38,749 bases of DNA. Source: Candidatus Omnitrophota bacterium (GTDB lineage: Bacteria > Omnitrophota > Omnitrophia > Omnitrophales > JACQLI01). Each line of letters starts with the position of its first letter. The stretch's first letter is position 1. The notes beneath the pieces are model-generated. The model made no database searches. It saw only the letters and a program-made list of their open reading frames with translations, and had not been told where the DNA came from. Of this stretch, positions 1 to 9,401 are shown in pieces. The stretch spans positions 1 to 38,749 of the forward strand of contig JACPCP010000005.1 of the NCBI GenBank assembly GCA_016179745.1, given 5' to 3'. The position numbers and the translations under genes are program-made.

Positions 1-3000
1 CATCTGGTCGATGCCGCTTGTTTCATCATTCCCTTCCAGGGTGAGGGTCACGTCACGGGAAGTGGCATAGGGGTCATTGTCATTGATGGAGACCGAGCCT
101 GTGGGGAGGGAGCGGTCGAGGGTGACTGCAAAAGTGTGGGCTGTGCTTTCTTCGAATGTGTTTTTAAACCGCCGCTCAAGCAGATTTTCCCCTTCCAAGG
201 CGAGCTGAATGTTTTCCGTCCTGACGAACCCGTTGACCGTGTAAGTCAGCTGGTAGTCGGATGCATTGGTTAGCAATGGAGAAGTCTGGACAATGACCGG
301 CGGAAAAGTCCCCTGAAAGACCGGCTCGTCTGAAAAATGGAGCGATCGAACCTCAAAGTCACTCGTGGGATCCGCAAAAGCAATAAAATTGACGGTCGGA
401 GTGTCCTTGGGAAAGAAAAACTGAAACGTGTGCCAGCCGGTCCCGTCGAACCGGAGGGTCTCCTTCAAAAGAAAATCTTGATTGTCTTTGAGTTCAAGGC
501 GGACCTGACTTGTTCCCGCAGCAAGGCTTCTTGCTTCCAGAACGACGTAATCGAATGAATCCCGGTCGAAAGCCGGATTCACAAATCCGCCGATCCAGCC
601 TGAAGGAGCTGTTTTTATATAGGTAAAAATTCCGGGCGCTGTTTCCTCGACCTCGATGCCATTTCCTGTGATGTCGTCAAAATCATAGCCCGCTTCGTAA
701 AGACTCGCCGAATCGCCGTCACGGGCGTCGATCTCCTCCTGAGTCATCGCTGGTTCCGGAAGCCCAGAAACGGCCGACTGAATATTCAAATCAAGATCTT
801 CATAATGCGACTCGTATCCCGTCCAGGATCCCCGCCGCTCAAGAAAACTTTGAAAGTCGCCGGCCCCGGTCCCGAGAAGGCCAAGCAGAAAACTCCCCTG
901 GTCAATGGCGTAATAATTCTGACTCACTCCCCCGTCGATCCGCATCGAATCATAGAAACCGAGGGGCCCCGCCGTCAGGCCCGGAAACGCCTGCTCAATC
1001 TCCTGGATCTTTGAAAGGACCCACGCCGGATTCAGCCGGTAGGCGGCGGCGAGCCCATAGACCGAGGCCACCGTTTCATCGATGCTGTCAGACGTTTCCT
1101 TGAGAAAATCGATTCCGAGCTTCCCCGAATATCCGCCCTCCGGCAAAGAAGCGGCTGAAGGAAAACCGGCAAGAACCTTCCGCTCCAGAAAATCATTGAA
1201 AATGAGAAGGGCATTCTCAAGGGCTCCTTTTATCTTCGGAAGAGACTCCTCGGGAGACACCAAAAGGGGCCAAAAATATTGAAAGGCGCCGCCGTCAAAA
1301 GCGGAAAAGGTTTCTACCCGGCGGCCCTGCCGGGTGGGATAGGCGCTCGTGGAGCGAATCAATTGGGTCCAGATTGTTTGAGGCAGATTGAAATATTCAA
1401 TTAGAAACGGGATCGAGGCACGAATCTCGCTCCCGAAGCGGTCGGCGTAATTATCGAAGGACTGCGTGACGGTGTTGTAAACTCCCCGCAACACGCCAAA
1501 GACCGGATCCACAAACGACTCGTAACCTTCCTGCTGGGCGTCGATAAAATCCTTCGCCTTTTGATAAAGAGAGGCGGCGATCGTCTTCTGGAGATTGCCC
1601 TTTTCCAGGAGCCCCAAAAAGGCGGCGAGGTGGTGAGTGAGATTGGCGTTGTCGATCGAGGCGACTTCCGAACGGTCAGGGCGGACCCCGCCGTCGAGAC
1701 GAAGCCACGGAATCAGCCCCCTCCAGCCGAAACGGGACTGGACATCGAGAAGCGTCGTGAGGGTTTTCTCCGCAGCGATAACTGCTGCGCCCTGCGAAAG
1801 ATCCGGCAGAACCAGCCTCTTTGAAATAATCTCCCCGAGAAAATGAAGATAGAACCCGATGGAAGTGGGCTGAGTCCAGAAGACCCCCTCCGGGGCGCTG
1901 GGGCCGATGAGATCGATGGGAAACCCGCTCGCCGGATCGATGCCTTCCGCTTCCGTAAAATATTTCGAATTCTCTTCCAGCCACCTTTGGCGAAGCGATT
2001 TCTCTTCGTCGGTCAAACCCCGGTCGGGAGGAAGATACTCGATCGTGACTGTGGTTTCTGTTTCATTCCCGGCAAGGTCCCTCGCCTGCAGGGTAATTTC
2101 ATTCTCTCCTTCCACTAATTCCTTCGTGACAAAATCTTCGGTCAGTTCCGGATTCACGTCATCGATTCGGAAGGGGACCACCAGATACGGCAGGTCTACC
2201 TGGTTTCCTGCCGGCAGGTCTTCCGGGGTAATAACAGGAGCTGTCGTATCAAGCGTAATCTGGGCCGTGAAGGAGTCCGACCACCTTCCGGTCCCGTCTT
2301 TGAATTGGACATAAACCTGTTTGTCGCCGTCGCCCGGATTGAGGTTGAAATCTTTTGACGTGGCGTAATCTTCCTCGTCCGTCCAGATTTGCCCGTCCTG
2401 GGAAAAACGCATCTTCTCGACACCGGTGCCCTCGTCGTCGGCTGTGAGGTCAAGCGTGACGGAGGCGCTCTTCGTAAAAGGGTCGCCGCCGTTGATTTCA
2501 ACCAATCCCGTGGGAGCTTCGAGATCAAGAATAAGGGTGTCTGAAAAGAATTCCTCGTTGCCGACTTCATCCCGAATCGCCGCCCAAACTTCTTTTTCGC
2601 CGTCTCCTCCAGGAAGTGTTATGTCTTTCGTAACGTCAAAGGTTTCCCAGTCACTCCAGGTGGCTTTGCCATCTACCGAAAATCGCATCCCACTGACACC
2701 CGTCGTCTCGTCCTCCCCTTCCAGCTGAAGCGTCACATCCTGGGAGGTGGAGAACTCGTCACCGTCACTGATGAGAAGAGAACCGGTGGGAGGCGCCGTG
2801 TCCAGAACGATTTCGACTTCGACATCCACTGCCTTTCCGCCGTAGCCCGCCACGGTGGTCTGATAGACGTTGGAACCTTCCAGCAGGGCCTCGCTGCCCG
2901 GCGAGAATTGCGTTTCATACTCCTTGCCGTCCACCTTGTAGCGGAACGTGTAATTTTCATCGGCGGTGAGGATAGGTTCCGCATAGTCTACGGGCTCGGA

Positions 3001-3975
3001 GCTTGTCTCATTGCCGTCGGCATCGAATTCCGAATAGTGGTTCCCCAAGAGCTGGTCCCCCGAGTAAGAATAATCTCCCCGGGTCTTAATGCTCCCGTCG
3101 TCATCATAATAAGTCTCATACAGATGCCTTTCCCGAATCCCGGCAGCTGCGTATTCATTCCTGCGGCGTTCTGTTTTGACACCCTTAGTATAAAAGAGTT
3201 CATCGGCGGCCTCGACCCACTTCCCGGAAACATAAGTCTCCGTGAGGGAGCGGGTCAGCTGACGTTGGGAATTGTAAGTGTTGTAAATGCGCAGAGTTTT
3301 GTCCCCGCCTGAATAGCGAATGTCGTTGGAAAATAGAACCTTCCTGCCGTCAGCGGAGTAACTCTGGGAAAGATATCGAGTGAGTTCGCCTTGTGAATCA
3401 AAAACTTTGTAATAACGGTTTGTCCGTATGCCTTTGCTGTTGTAACGGTAATCGTTTGAAATTTTAACTGTCGTTCCATTGGGGTAATAATCCTGGGTGA
3501 GGGAGCGGGTGATTTTCCCCTTCGTGTTGAAGGTCTTGAAGTAACGCTTGAAGAGCTTTTTTCCATTAAAGCCTCGCTTGTCCCAACTCTTCAGCCCTCC
3601 GTTGGAATAGAATGTTTTTTTAATTGTATATTTGATCGCCGCCCGGGTGACCGCACGCTCCTCGGAAACCGATTCGCCGTTAGGGTCTTCTGCCTCGGAG
3701 GTTGCCCGGGAAAGTGGATGGTCGTCCCAAAGATTTTCCGGAGAAGGTGAGGAGTCGAAATCGGGCGCACTGCCTCTTTCGTCTGCCGGCGTTCCCCCGG
3801 TGACGGGGCGCACGGCCTGGTAGGACCCCGTCTCGTTTTGAAATTGAAACTCCGCCTGACCATAGACGTTTTGAAAGGCCGCAAAATTAAGGAGGAGGGC
3901 GAGACTGGCGATCCGAAATGTCGTCGAACGTCGCCACCGTGCAAGAGATAGGGGACGGAGCTTGCCTTGCTTCAT
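1..3975 (-). CDS. Giant secreted modular protein with glucoamylase-like core (3' end outside window)
   Basis: The frame is open from ATG 3975 to the window edge (1325 codons, no stop). Residues 1-40 form a signal peptide with a twin-basic start and a hydrophobic run ending VYGQA. Residues about 115-327 hold tyrosine-rich repeats of about 35 residues (YYPNGT..., YNSKGIRTNRYYK) resembling YD or MORN-type repeats. Residues about 330-640 are Ig-like or chitobiase-C-like domains with the phrases DTAPPTG and DTTAPVI. Residues about 650-1040 look like a Glycoamylase (PF10091)/GH144-type alpha-barrel: FSAFDGGAFQYFWPLL near 890, then LGFYDS and YYAIDQGSFLLG near 1005-1030. A beta-sandwich and another Ig-like repeat follow to the edge. 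It lies 7 bp after the regulator gene, so the two are probably co-transcribed. I infer an extracellular or surface glycan-active enzyme. The fold is inferred from motif likeness, and the catalytic residues are not established. Confidence 0.75.
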   Translation of the reverse strand, partial: MKQGKLRPLSLARWRRSTTFRIASLALLLNFAAFQNVYGQAEFQFQNETGSYQAVRPVTGGTPADERGSAPDFDSSPSPENLWDDHPLSRATSEAEDPNGESVSEERAVTRAAIKYTIKKTFYSNGGLKSWDKRGFNGKKLFKRYFKTFNTKGKITRSLTQDYYPNGTTVKISNDYRYNSKGIRTNRYYKVFDSQGELTRYLSQSYSADGRKVLFSNDIRYSGGDKTLRIYNTYNSQRQLTRSLTETYVSGKWVEAADELFYTKGVKTERRRNEYAAAGIRERHLYETYYDDDGSIKTRGDYSYSGDQLLGNHYSEFDADGNETSSEPVDYAEPILTADENYTFRYKVDGKEYETQFSPGSEALLEGSNVYQTTVAGYGGKAVDVEVEIVLDTAPPTGSLLISDGDEFSTSQDVTLQLEGEDETTGVSGMRFSVDGKATWSDWETFDVTKDITLPGGDGEKEVWAAIRDEVGNEEFFSDTLILDLEAPTGLVEINGGDPFTKSASVTLDLTADDEGTGVEKMRFSQDGQIWTDEEDYATSKDFNLNPGDGDKQVYVQFKDGTGRWSDSFTAQITLDTTAPVITPEDLPAGNQVDLPYLVVPFRIDDVNPELTEDFVTKELVEGENEITLQARDLAGNETETTVTIEYLPPDRGLTDEEKSLRQRWLEENSKYFTEAEGIDPASGFPIDLIGPSAPEGVFWTQPTSIGFYLHFLGEIISKRLVLPDLSQGAAVIAAEKTLTTLLDVQSRFGWRGLIPWLRLDGGVRPDRSEVASIDNANLTHHLAAFLGLLEKGNLQKTIAASLYQKAKDFIDAQQEGYESFVDPVFGVLRGVYNTVTQSFDNYADRFGSEIRASIPFLIEYFNLPQTIWTQLIRSTSAYPTRQGRRVETFSAFDGGAFQYFWPLLVSPEESLPKIKGALENALLIFNDFLERKVLAGFPSAASLPEGGYSGKLGIDFLKETSDSIDETVASVYGLAAAYRLNPAWVLSKIQEIEQAFPGLTAGPLGFYDSMRIDGGVSQNYYAIDQGSFLLGLLGTGAGDFQSFLERRGSWTGYESHYEDLDLNIQSAVSGLPEPAMTQEEIDARDGDSASLYEAGYDFDDITGNGIEVEETAPGIFTYIKTAPSGWIGGFVNPAFDRDSFDYVVLEARSLAAGTSQVRLELKDNQDFLLKETLRFDGTGWHTFQFFFPKDTPTVNFIAFADPTSDFEVRSLHFSDEPVFQGTFPPVIVQTSPLLTNASDYQLTYTVNGFVRTENIQLALEGENLLERRFKNTFEESTAHTFAVTLDRSLPTGSVSINDNDPYATSRDVTLTLEGNDETSGIDQM

Positions 3976-3982
3976 CTTGGGA

Positions 3983-4558
3983 TCAATTCAGATTTCTCTG
4001 CAGCGTGTTGACAAAGTTTTCAACCTCAAAAGGTTTCAGGATGAATTCACGGACCCCCAGGGCCTTCGCTTCCTGAATCACCTGAGGGTCCTCATAGGCC
4101 GTAAGAATAATCTCGGGCAAAGGTGGTTTCCCGAACTGACTCCGCAAGTTTCGGATGGCCTTCAAGGTCTCGAGGCCGTTCATCCTGGGCATCCGCACAT
4201 CCGTCAAAATGAGATCGAAAGCATCCTTGGAAAGCAGCTCCAGGGCCTCCTCCCCGCTTGCCACCACAACTGCTTCGAACCCGTTACGCTCCAGAAGATT
4301 CTTGAGTGACTCACGAATCAAAAAATCGTCATCGATGGCAAGGACTCGCTTTTTTCGGGGAGGTGCCCCCTCACGGTCTTTTTCAACCAAGGCCAGGATA
4401 TCTTCGGGATGAAAGCGAATGGTGCCTCCGATTCGAACTGGCAAGAGGATTCCTTTTTGGATCCAGTAATAGACGGTGCGGCGGGAGACATTGAGGATCG
4501 AAACCACCTCAGGCACGGACAGGAGAGACTTTTTAAGATTCATGACCTTGTGGGGCAA
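3983..4558 (-). CDS. MerR/excisionase-type HTH fused to a C-terminal receiver domain
   Basis: Residues 12-60 match a helix-turn-helix of the excisionase/MerR type (SVPEVVSILNVSRRTVYYW...IGGTIRFHPEDI). Residues 70-190 are a CheY-like receiver with the acidic pocket DDD at 76-78, phospho-acceptor Asp120 (LTDVRMP) and the conserved Lys175 (LKPF). Most response regulators carry the receiver first; here DNA binding comes first. There is no histidine kinase in the window. The gene is first in a two-gene operon with the giant secreted protein, so it probably controls that gene, possibly along with itself. ATG 4558 is the first start; ATG 4543 (MNLKKS) is an alternative. Domain assignment is strong and the regulatory target is inferred. 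Confidence 0.88.
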   Translation of the reverse strand: MPHKVMNLKKSLLSVPEVVSILNVSRRTVYYWIQKGILLPVRIGGTIRFHPEDILALVEKDREGAPPRKKRVLAIDDDFLIRESLKNLLERNGFEAVVVASGEEALELLSKDAFDLILTDVRMPRMNGLETLKAIRNLRSQFGKPPLPEIILTAYEDPQVIQEAKALGVREFILKPFEVENFVNTLQRNLN

Positions 4559-4632
4559 AAAATTTTTTCAACTTATATGCTTGATTCATTTATCTGCTGA
4601 ACGGCGATTCGCCAGTTTCCCTTATCGGTTGG

Positions 4633-4663
4633 ATTGCATAAAATATTAACAGTTTTGTGCAAT
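4633..4663. promoter_or_regulatory. Operator-like inverted repeat at +1 to +32
   Basis: ATTGCATAAAA (4633-4643) and TTTTGTGCAAT (4653-4663) are complementary at 10 of 11 positions around a 9-nt spacer. The palindrome begins right after the predicted transcription start of the HTH-receiver operon, so it could be an autoregulatory operator or a 5' mRNA hairpin. No other feature explains it. The rest of the 4559-4754 gap holds no gene that I can see. Confidence 0.45.
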
Positions 4664-4671
4664 CTAGACAC

Positions 4672-4699
4672 ATAATATTCCCTTGCATTTTTTAGTCAA
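4672..4699 (-). promoter_or_regulatory. Sigma70-type promoter of the HTH-receiver/secreted-protein operon
   Basis: Read on the minus strand, TTGACT (4699-4694) is followed after 16 nt by TATTAT (4677-4672). These are close to the -35 and -10 consensus. The predicted start of transcription is near 4665, which leaves a leader of about 105 nt before ATG 4558. Confidence 0.6.
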
Positions 4700-4754
4700 G
4701 TTGAATTTTTATCCTGCTCGGAAGGTATCTTGGCCAGACTTACCAATATTGGTC

Positions 4755-5492
4755 TTAGCGGCCGTATAGGACTTCCGTCAAAGTCAAACCGTAGGCGGGA
4801 GCCGTTGGACCCCGACTTCCCTTTGCCGGATGCCTCCCCCGACCGATTTCGAGGAGCGTTCCAACGATATTGCGGACCATGTGGTAGAGAAAACCGTCCG
4901 CTTTGACTTCGAATATGACAAGCGGGCCCTTCTGCCGGATGGAAAGGCGGTGAATGCAACGAATTGAGGTTTTGGCGCTTGAGCCGGAAGCTTGGAAGGC
5001 TTTAAAGTCGTGACGGCCCACGAGACGCCGGGCCGCCTTCTTCATCCTTCTGAGATCCAATAGATAAGGAAACTGGTAGACCCGGCCGTTTAGAATCGGA
5101 GAGCGGACGCCGGAATTAAGGACCCGGTATTCGTAAGTCTTGGAGCGGGCGCCGTAGCGGGCGTGGAAGTCCGTCGGCACCTCCTCGATTTCTTTGACCG
5201 CCACTTCTCTCGGGAGAAGGGCGTTCAACCCTTTTTGAATTTTTCCCGGGGGAAACCGGCTGTCGGTCTTAAAATTCACCACTTGCCCGGTAGCGTGCAC
5301 CCCCGAGTCGGTGCGGCCGGCCGCCGCAGAAATTTTCATCTTCCGGTTGAAGAGTTTCGAAAGCGCCGTCTCCAGAGCCGCTTGAATCGTCGGCCGGTTT
5401 TTCTGGCGTTGAAATCCAAAAAACTTAGCGCCGTCGTATTCGAGGGTGAGTTTGAGGTTACGAAAAGAGGATTTCTGCGATTTGGACCGCAT
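4755..5492 (-). CDS. truA: tRNA pseudouridine(38-40) synthase TruA
   Basis: The product of 245 residues makes pseudouridine at positions 38-40 of the anticodon arm. The family core is clear: LEYDGAKFFGFQRQ near residue 17, the catalytic Asp62 in AGRTDSGVHA, then YGARSKTYEYRVL and the C-terminal FLYHMVRNIVGTLLEIGRG. The frame is open further upstream, but that part is the antisense-free shadow of asd. ATG 5492 is the only start giving the normal N-terminus, and it overlaps the end of asd by 35 bp. It is the last gene of the long biosynthetic run. Confidence 0.95.
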   Translation of the reverse strand: MRSKSQKSSFRNLKLTLEYDGAKFFGFQRQKNRPTIQAALETALSKLFNRKMKISAAAGRTDSGVHATGQVVNFKTDSRFPPGKIQKGLNALLPREVAVKEIEEVPTDFHARYGARSKTYEYRVLNSGVRSPILNGRVYQFPYLLDLRRMKKAARRLVGRHDFKAFQASGSSAKTSIRCIHRLSIRQKGPLVIFEVKADGFLYHMVRNIVGTLLEIGRGRHPAKGSRGPTAPAYGLTLTEVLYGR

Positions 5493-6465
5493 TGAGGGCC
5501 GCCCCCTTTCGGAGCTGGTCGCCCGACACAAAGAAGGCCAAGCCATTTTCTGACGACGGGTCCTTGCGGATCCGCCCGACAAGAATGTTGTCCTTTCCGC
5601 TCGCCTCAATCGGCATGGGGAAATAATTTTCCTTTCGGCGGTCGACCACTTCCACCCCGGGGGATTTTTGCAAAATCTTTTTCGCCTCCTCTTCGGAAAG
5701 CGGCCGCTCAAACTCCACCACGATGGATTCCGAATGCGCCCGAAGGACCGGGACTCGGATGGTGGTCGCCACAATCTTCAGTTCGGGAGTCCTGAAGATT
5801 TTCCGGGTCTCCTGAATCATTTTATATTCTTCTTCCGTGAAACCGTCCTCTCGGATCGCTGAGTCGTGCGAAAAAAGATTGAAGGCAATCGGATGGCGGA
5901 AAACCTTGGGGGCGGGCTTTTTCCCGGCCAGCACCTCCCGGGTCTGCTCTTCAAGTTCCCGCATGGCCTTCATCCCGGCGCCGCTTGCCGCTTGATAGGT
6001 GGAAACAATCACCCGGCGTGCCCGGGCAGCCTCGTGCAAGGGATAAAGAGGCACGGCCATAACGATGGTTGAGCAATTGGGGTTGGCAATAATCCCCTTG
6101 TGTTTTGAGATTTCGGAGGCATTGATTTCGGGAATAACGAGCGGGACCGAAGCGTCCATCCGGAAAGCGCTGGTGTTGTCAATCACCACGGCCCCGGCCT
6201 TCACGGCCTCGGGGACCAGGCGGCGGCTCACAGTGGCCCCGGCGCTCGAAAGAACAAGGTCGATCCCCTTGAAAGATTCGGGCGCAGCCGCCTGAACGGT
6301 CATCCATTTTCCCAGGAATTTTACGTTCTTGCCGGCCGATCTTTCTGAAGCCAGCACCTTCAGCTCAGCCAGCGGAAATTTTCTTTCTTCCAGAATCGAA
6401 AGGAATTCCTGGCCGACGGCCCCGGTCACCCCCAAGATTGCAACCCGTAGTTTTTTATTTTTCAT
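5458..6465 (-). CDS. asd: Aspartate-semialdehyde dehydrogenase
   Basis: The enzyme reduces beta-aspartyl phosphate to aspartate semialdehyde, the branch point to lysine/diaminopimelate, threonine and methionine. Features seen are the NADP-binding [10 protein letters not shown] near residue 12, the catalytic Cys131 in [16 protein letters not shown] for the substrate site, and [10 protein letters not shown] near the dimer region. At 335 residues it is normal for the family. ATG 6465 overlaps the leuB stop by 4 bp (ATGA), so translation is probably coupled. The position between leuB and truA shows a mixed amino-acid/housekeeping operon. Confidence 0.96.
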   Translation of the reverse strand: MKNKKLRVAILGVTGAVGQEFLSILEERKFPLAELKVLASERSAGKNVKFLGKWMTVQAAAPESFKGIDLVLSSAGATVSRRLVPEAVKAGAVVIDNTSAFRMDASVPLVIPEINASEISKHKGIIANPNCSTIVMAVPLYPLHEAARARRVIVSTYQAASGAGMKAMRELEEQTREVLAGKKPAPKVFRHPIAFNLFSHDSAIREDGFTEEEYKMIQETRKIFRTPELKIVATTIRVPVLRAHSESIVVEFERPLSEEEAKKILQKSPGVEVVDRRKENYFPMPIEASGKDNILVGRIRKDPSSENGLAFFVSGDQLRKGAALNAVQIAEILFS

Positions 6466-7535
6466 TTGCGAATGTGCCCCTCGACCAGACTGCCCATTTC
6501 CAAACAGCCCACTAATTTTGTCCCCGGCCGGTGAAGATCAGCGGTGCGATAACCTTCGCCCAGAACGGTCTCCACCGCCTTCTCCACTTCCCGGGCCACA
6601 TCGTAAAGTTGAAAGGTGGATTCCAACATCATCGCCGCCGAAAGGATGGCCGCCAAAGGGTTCGCCTTGTTCTGGCCGGCAATGTCCGGCGCCGAGCCGT
6701 GCACCGGCTCGTAGATCGCATGATGGTTTCCGAGCGAGGCTGAGGGAAGCATGCCGATGGAACCCGTCACCACCGCCGCCTCGTCGCTCAGGATGTCGCC
6801 AAAGAGATTGGTTGTCAGAATCACGTCGAACTGCCGGGGGTTGGAAACAAGCTGCATGGCGCAATTGTCGACATACAAGTGTTCGAGTTTCACATCGGGA
6901 TAACTTTTTCCCACCTCACTCACCACCCGACGCCAGAGGATGCTGGATTCCAGGATGTTGGCCTTGTCCACGGAAGTCACCTTGCGCCGCCTGCGGCGGG
7001 CCAAATCAAACGCCTTCACCGCAATGCGTTTGATCTCGGAAGTCGAATAGACCTCGGTATTAAAAGCCCGCTCCTCGCCGCCCGCCTCTCTTTCAATCCC
7101 CTTGGGTTTCCCAAAATAAATTCCGCCCGTGAGTTCCCGGACCACGACCAAGTCCGTCCCCTCCGCCACTTCCTTCTTTAAAGGAGAGGCCTCCAGGAGT
7201 CCGGGGTAAACCCGGGCCGGCCGCAGATTGGCGAAGGCCCCGAGTTCCCGGCGCAGGGTGAGGAGCGCCTGCTCTGGGCGTTTCTCATATTCGACCTTCT
7301 CCCATTTCGGCCCGCCCACGGCCCCGAGAAGGACACAGTCCGAATCCCGGGCAAGTTTGAGCGCCTCGTCAGTGAGGGGCGTCCCGAATTGGTCAATCGA
7401 GGCGCCGCCCACCGGCGCTTCTTTTAATTCAAAGCCGAGATGGAAGATTTCGGCGACACGGCGGACGATTTTCACGGCCTCCCGAATCACCTCGGGTCCG
7501 ATCCCGTCTCCGGGCAGGACTGCGATTTTATACAT
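6462..7535 (-). CDS. leuB: 3-isopropylmalate dehydrogenase
   Basis: This is the third enzyme of leucine synthesis: NAD-dependent oxidative decarboxylation of 3-isopropylmalate in the cytosol. The isocitrate/isopropylmalate dehydrogenase signature is complete: [10 protein letters not shown] at the N-terminus, [32 protein letters not shown], and [13 protein letters not shown] with the metal-binding aspartates. The product is 357 residues from ATG 7535; a GTG directly before it (7538) is possible. It starts 6 bp after leuD ends. Confidence 0.96.
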   Translation of the reverse strand: MYKIAVLPGDGIGPEVIREAVKIVRRVAEIFHLGFELKEAPVGGASIDQFGTPLTDEALKLARDSDCVLLGAVGGPKWEKVEYEKRPEQALLTLRRELGAFANLRPARVYPGLLEASPLKKEVAEGTDLVVVRELTGGIYFGKPKGIEREAGGEERAFNTEVYSTSEIKRIAVKAFDLARRRRRKVTSVDKANILESSILWRRVVSEVGKSYPDVKLEHLYVDNCAMQLVSNPRQFDVILTTNLFGDILSDEAAVVTGSIGMLPSASLGNHHAIYEPVHGSAPDIAGQNKANPLAAILSAAMMLESTFQLYDVAREVEKAVETVLGEGYRTADLHRPGTKLVGCLEMGSLVEGHIRK

Positions 7536-7541
7536 CACGGC

Positions 7542-8099
7542 TCAAGCCATTCCTTTCGTCTTTGCATATTTAAAAATGTCTCCCGCCTCCAGGATCGGAA
7601 GAATTTCCCCGAGGGGCTTCAGGCGGAAAATTTTCCCGCTCGAGACATCCTTCAATTGATGATGCTCCAAATCGATTTCCAGCTCGTCCCCCGTCTTCAC
7701 CGTTTCGACCAGCCTCTCCTCTGTTTCAAACGGAATCAAATAACCGCCGTTCACAGAATTGCGGAAAAAAATCCGGGAATAAAATTCAGCCACGCAAGCC
7801 TGGATTCCGGCCTCCCTCAGGCAAATGGAGGCGTGCTCCCGGGAGGAGCCGCAGCCAAAGTTTCTTCCGGCAATCATAATCTGATACTCCGACTTCTTAG
7901 CCCCTTCCTTCACAAACGGAATATTCCCGTGGGGAAGTCCCTGTGATTTCTCCGGAAGTCCAATCATCGCAAACCGGCCGAACACCTTCCGCTCTTCCGG
8001 AATTGCCGGGTTGTAGGTCAGATACTGGGCCGGGATGATCTGGTCCGTGTCAATATCATCGCCGACCACATAACATTTTCCCCGAATGGTTTTAATCAC
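7542..8099 (-). CDS. leuD: 3-isopropylmalate dehydratase small subunit
   Basis: This is the swivel-domain subunit of isopropylmalate isomerase, working with LeuC. The motifs GDDIDTDQIIPAQYL near the N-terminus and GRNFGCGSSREHA in the middle are diagnostic. It is 185 residues, somewhat short, as in the LeuD class common in thermophiles, archaea and many uncultured lineages; such pairs can also act on homoaconitate or citramalate-type substrates. The start is GTG 8099, overlapping the leuC stop as GTGA. A GAGGAAG ribosome site lies just inside the end of leuC. Confidence 0.95.
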   Translation of the reverse strand: MIKTIRGKCYVVGDDIDTDQIIPAQYLTYNPAIPEERKVFGRFAMIGLPEKSQGLPHGNIPFVKEGAKKSEYQIMIAGRNFGCGSSREHASICLREAGIQACVAEFYSRIFFRNSVNGGYLIPFETEERLVETVKTGDELEIDLEHHQLKDVSSGKIFRLKPLGEILPILEAGDIFKYAKTKGMA

Positions 8100-9391
8100 A
8101 GAAACTTCCTCGGGTCGGTGATTTTCCCCTCGACAGCGGAAGCGGCCGCCGTGTAAGGCGAGGCCAGGTAAACCTGGGCCTCCCGGGAACCCATCCGGCC
8201 CGGGAAATTCCGGCTGGTCGTTGAAATGCAGACCTCGGCCTGATTCAAACGCCCGAACGTGTCCTTGGGTCCGCCGAGACAGGCCGCACAGGAGGCCTTC
8301 CCCAATTGGGCACCGGCCTGAACAAAAATTTCCCGCAACGTTTGGCCGCCGACTTTCTCCCGGTCCAGTTTCCGGTCAATCTCGGTCGTCGCCGGGACAA
8401 TGAAGGTGTCGATTTTTGTCCGGCGGCCTTTGAGAATTTTTCCGGCGGCAATGAAGTCTGTAATCTTGCCGCCCGTGCAGGAGCCGATGTAGGCCCGGGT
8501 AAGAGGCGTTCCCTCCACTTCCCGGACGAGCGCCCGGTTGTCCGGAGAATGCGGCTTTGCCACGACCGGTTCCAACTTGTCACATCGGTAGACCCGTTCG
8601 GAATGATACTTGGCATCCCGGTCGTTTTTCACGACTTCAAAAGGTTTGGAGGTTTTGCTTTTTACAAATTGGAGGGTGACCTCATCGGGCTCGATGACAC
8701 CGTTTTTGCCGCCCGCCTCAATCACCATGTTGCAAAGCGTCATCCGCTCTTCGATGTTGAGCGAGTGGACCCCCTCGCCCGCAAACTCCATGGCCCGGTA
8801 AACGGCGCCGTCCACACCGATATCGCCGATGACCCAAAGGATCAAATCCTTGGCCATCAAATAAGGGGGCAGTTTTCCTTCAAAAACAAACCGCATCGTG
8901 GGCGGAACCTTGACCCAAAGCTTTCCAGTCCCCAGAATAAATCCCGCATCCGTATTTCCGATCCCCGTGGCGAATTCCCCAAAGGCGCCCGCCGTGCACG
9001 TGTGGGAATCCGTCCCAAAAAGAACTTCTCCGGGACGGGTATGTCCTTCTTCCGGGAGCGCAATGTGACAGACCCCTTTGTATTTCTCGCCGCCGACATC
9101 GTAATAATAAGGAAGGTCCTGCTCCTTCACGAAATCCCGGAGGGTGTCGACATTGCGGTGCGCCTTTTCGTCGGCTGTAAAGATGTAATGGTCGGGGATA
9201 ATGACCACTTTCCGGCGGTCCCAGACTTTGGCGTTCCGGCCGAAGTGTTCTTTAAACACGCCGATGGTCCCCGGACCGCACACGTCGTGCGTCATCAGGA
9301 TGTCGACATCAATCCAGATGTTTTCAGCCGGCCTGACTTCCGTGCGGCCGGCGTGGCGCGCCAAAATTTTCTCCGTGATTGTCATTGCCAT
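8096..9391 (-). CDS. leuC: 3-isopropylmalate dehydratase large subunit
   Basis: The large subunit carries the [4Fe-4S] cluster of the aconitase family. Cluster cysteines appear in YIGSCTGG and in CAACLGGP, and the arginine-rich substrate loop STTSRNFPGRMGS is present. A frame start at ATG 9424 exists, but its first 11 residues are encoded by a palindromic repeat (9405-9466). I therefore prefer ATG 9391 (MAMTITEKILARH), or ATG 9385, which match family N-termini. No strong ribosome site is visible before either. No leuA is seen in the window. Confidence 0.93.
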   Translation of the reverse strand: MAMTITEKILARHAGRTEVRPAENIWIDVDILMTHDVCGPGTIGVFKEHFGRNAKVWDRRKVVIIPDHYIFTADEKAHRNVDTLRDFVKEQDLPYYYDVGGEKYKGVCHIALPEEGHTRPGEVLFGTDSHTCTAGAFGEFATGIGNTDAGFILGTGKLWVKVPPTMRFVFEGKLPPYLMAKDLILWVIGDIGVDGAVYRAMEFAGEGVHSLNIEERMTLCNMVIEAGGKNGVIEPDEVTLQFVKSKTSKPFEVVKNDRDAKYHSERVYRCDKLEPVVAKPHSPDNRALVREVEGTPLTRAYIGSCTGGKITDFIAAGKILKGRRTKIDTFIVPATTEIDRKLDREKVGGQTLREIFVQAGAQLGKASCAACLGGPKDTFGRLNQAEVCISTTSRNFPGRMGSREAQVYLASPYTAAASAVEGKITDPRKFL

Positions 9392-9401
9392 AAGTGGATT
9401 C

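Noticed and set aside
2908-3312. 134-codon plus-strand frame with hydrophobic stretches
   Set aside because: It is antisense to the continuous minus-strand giant gene and has no ribosome site or domain.
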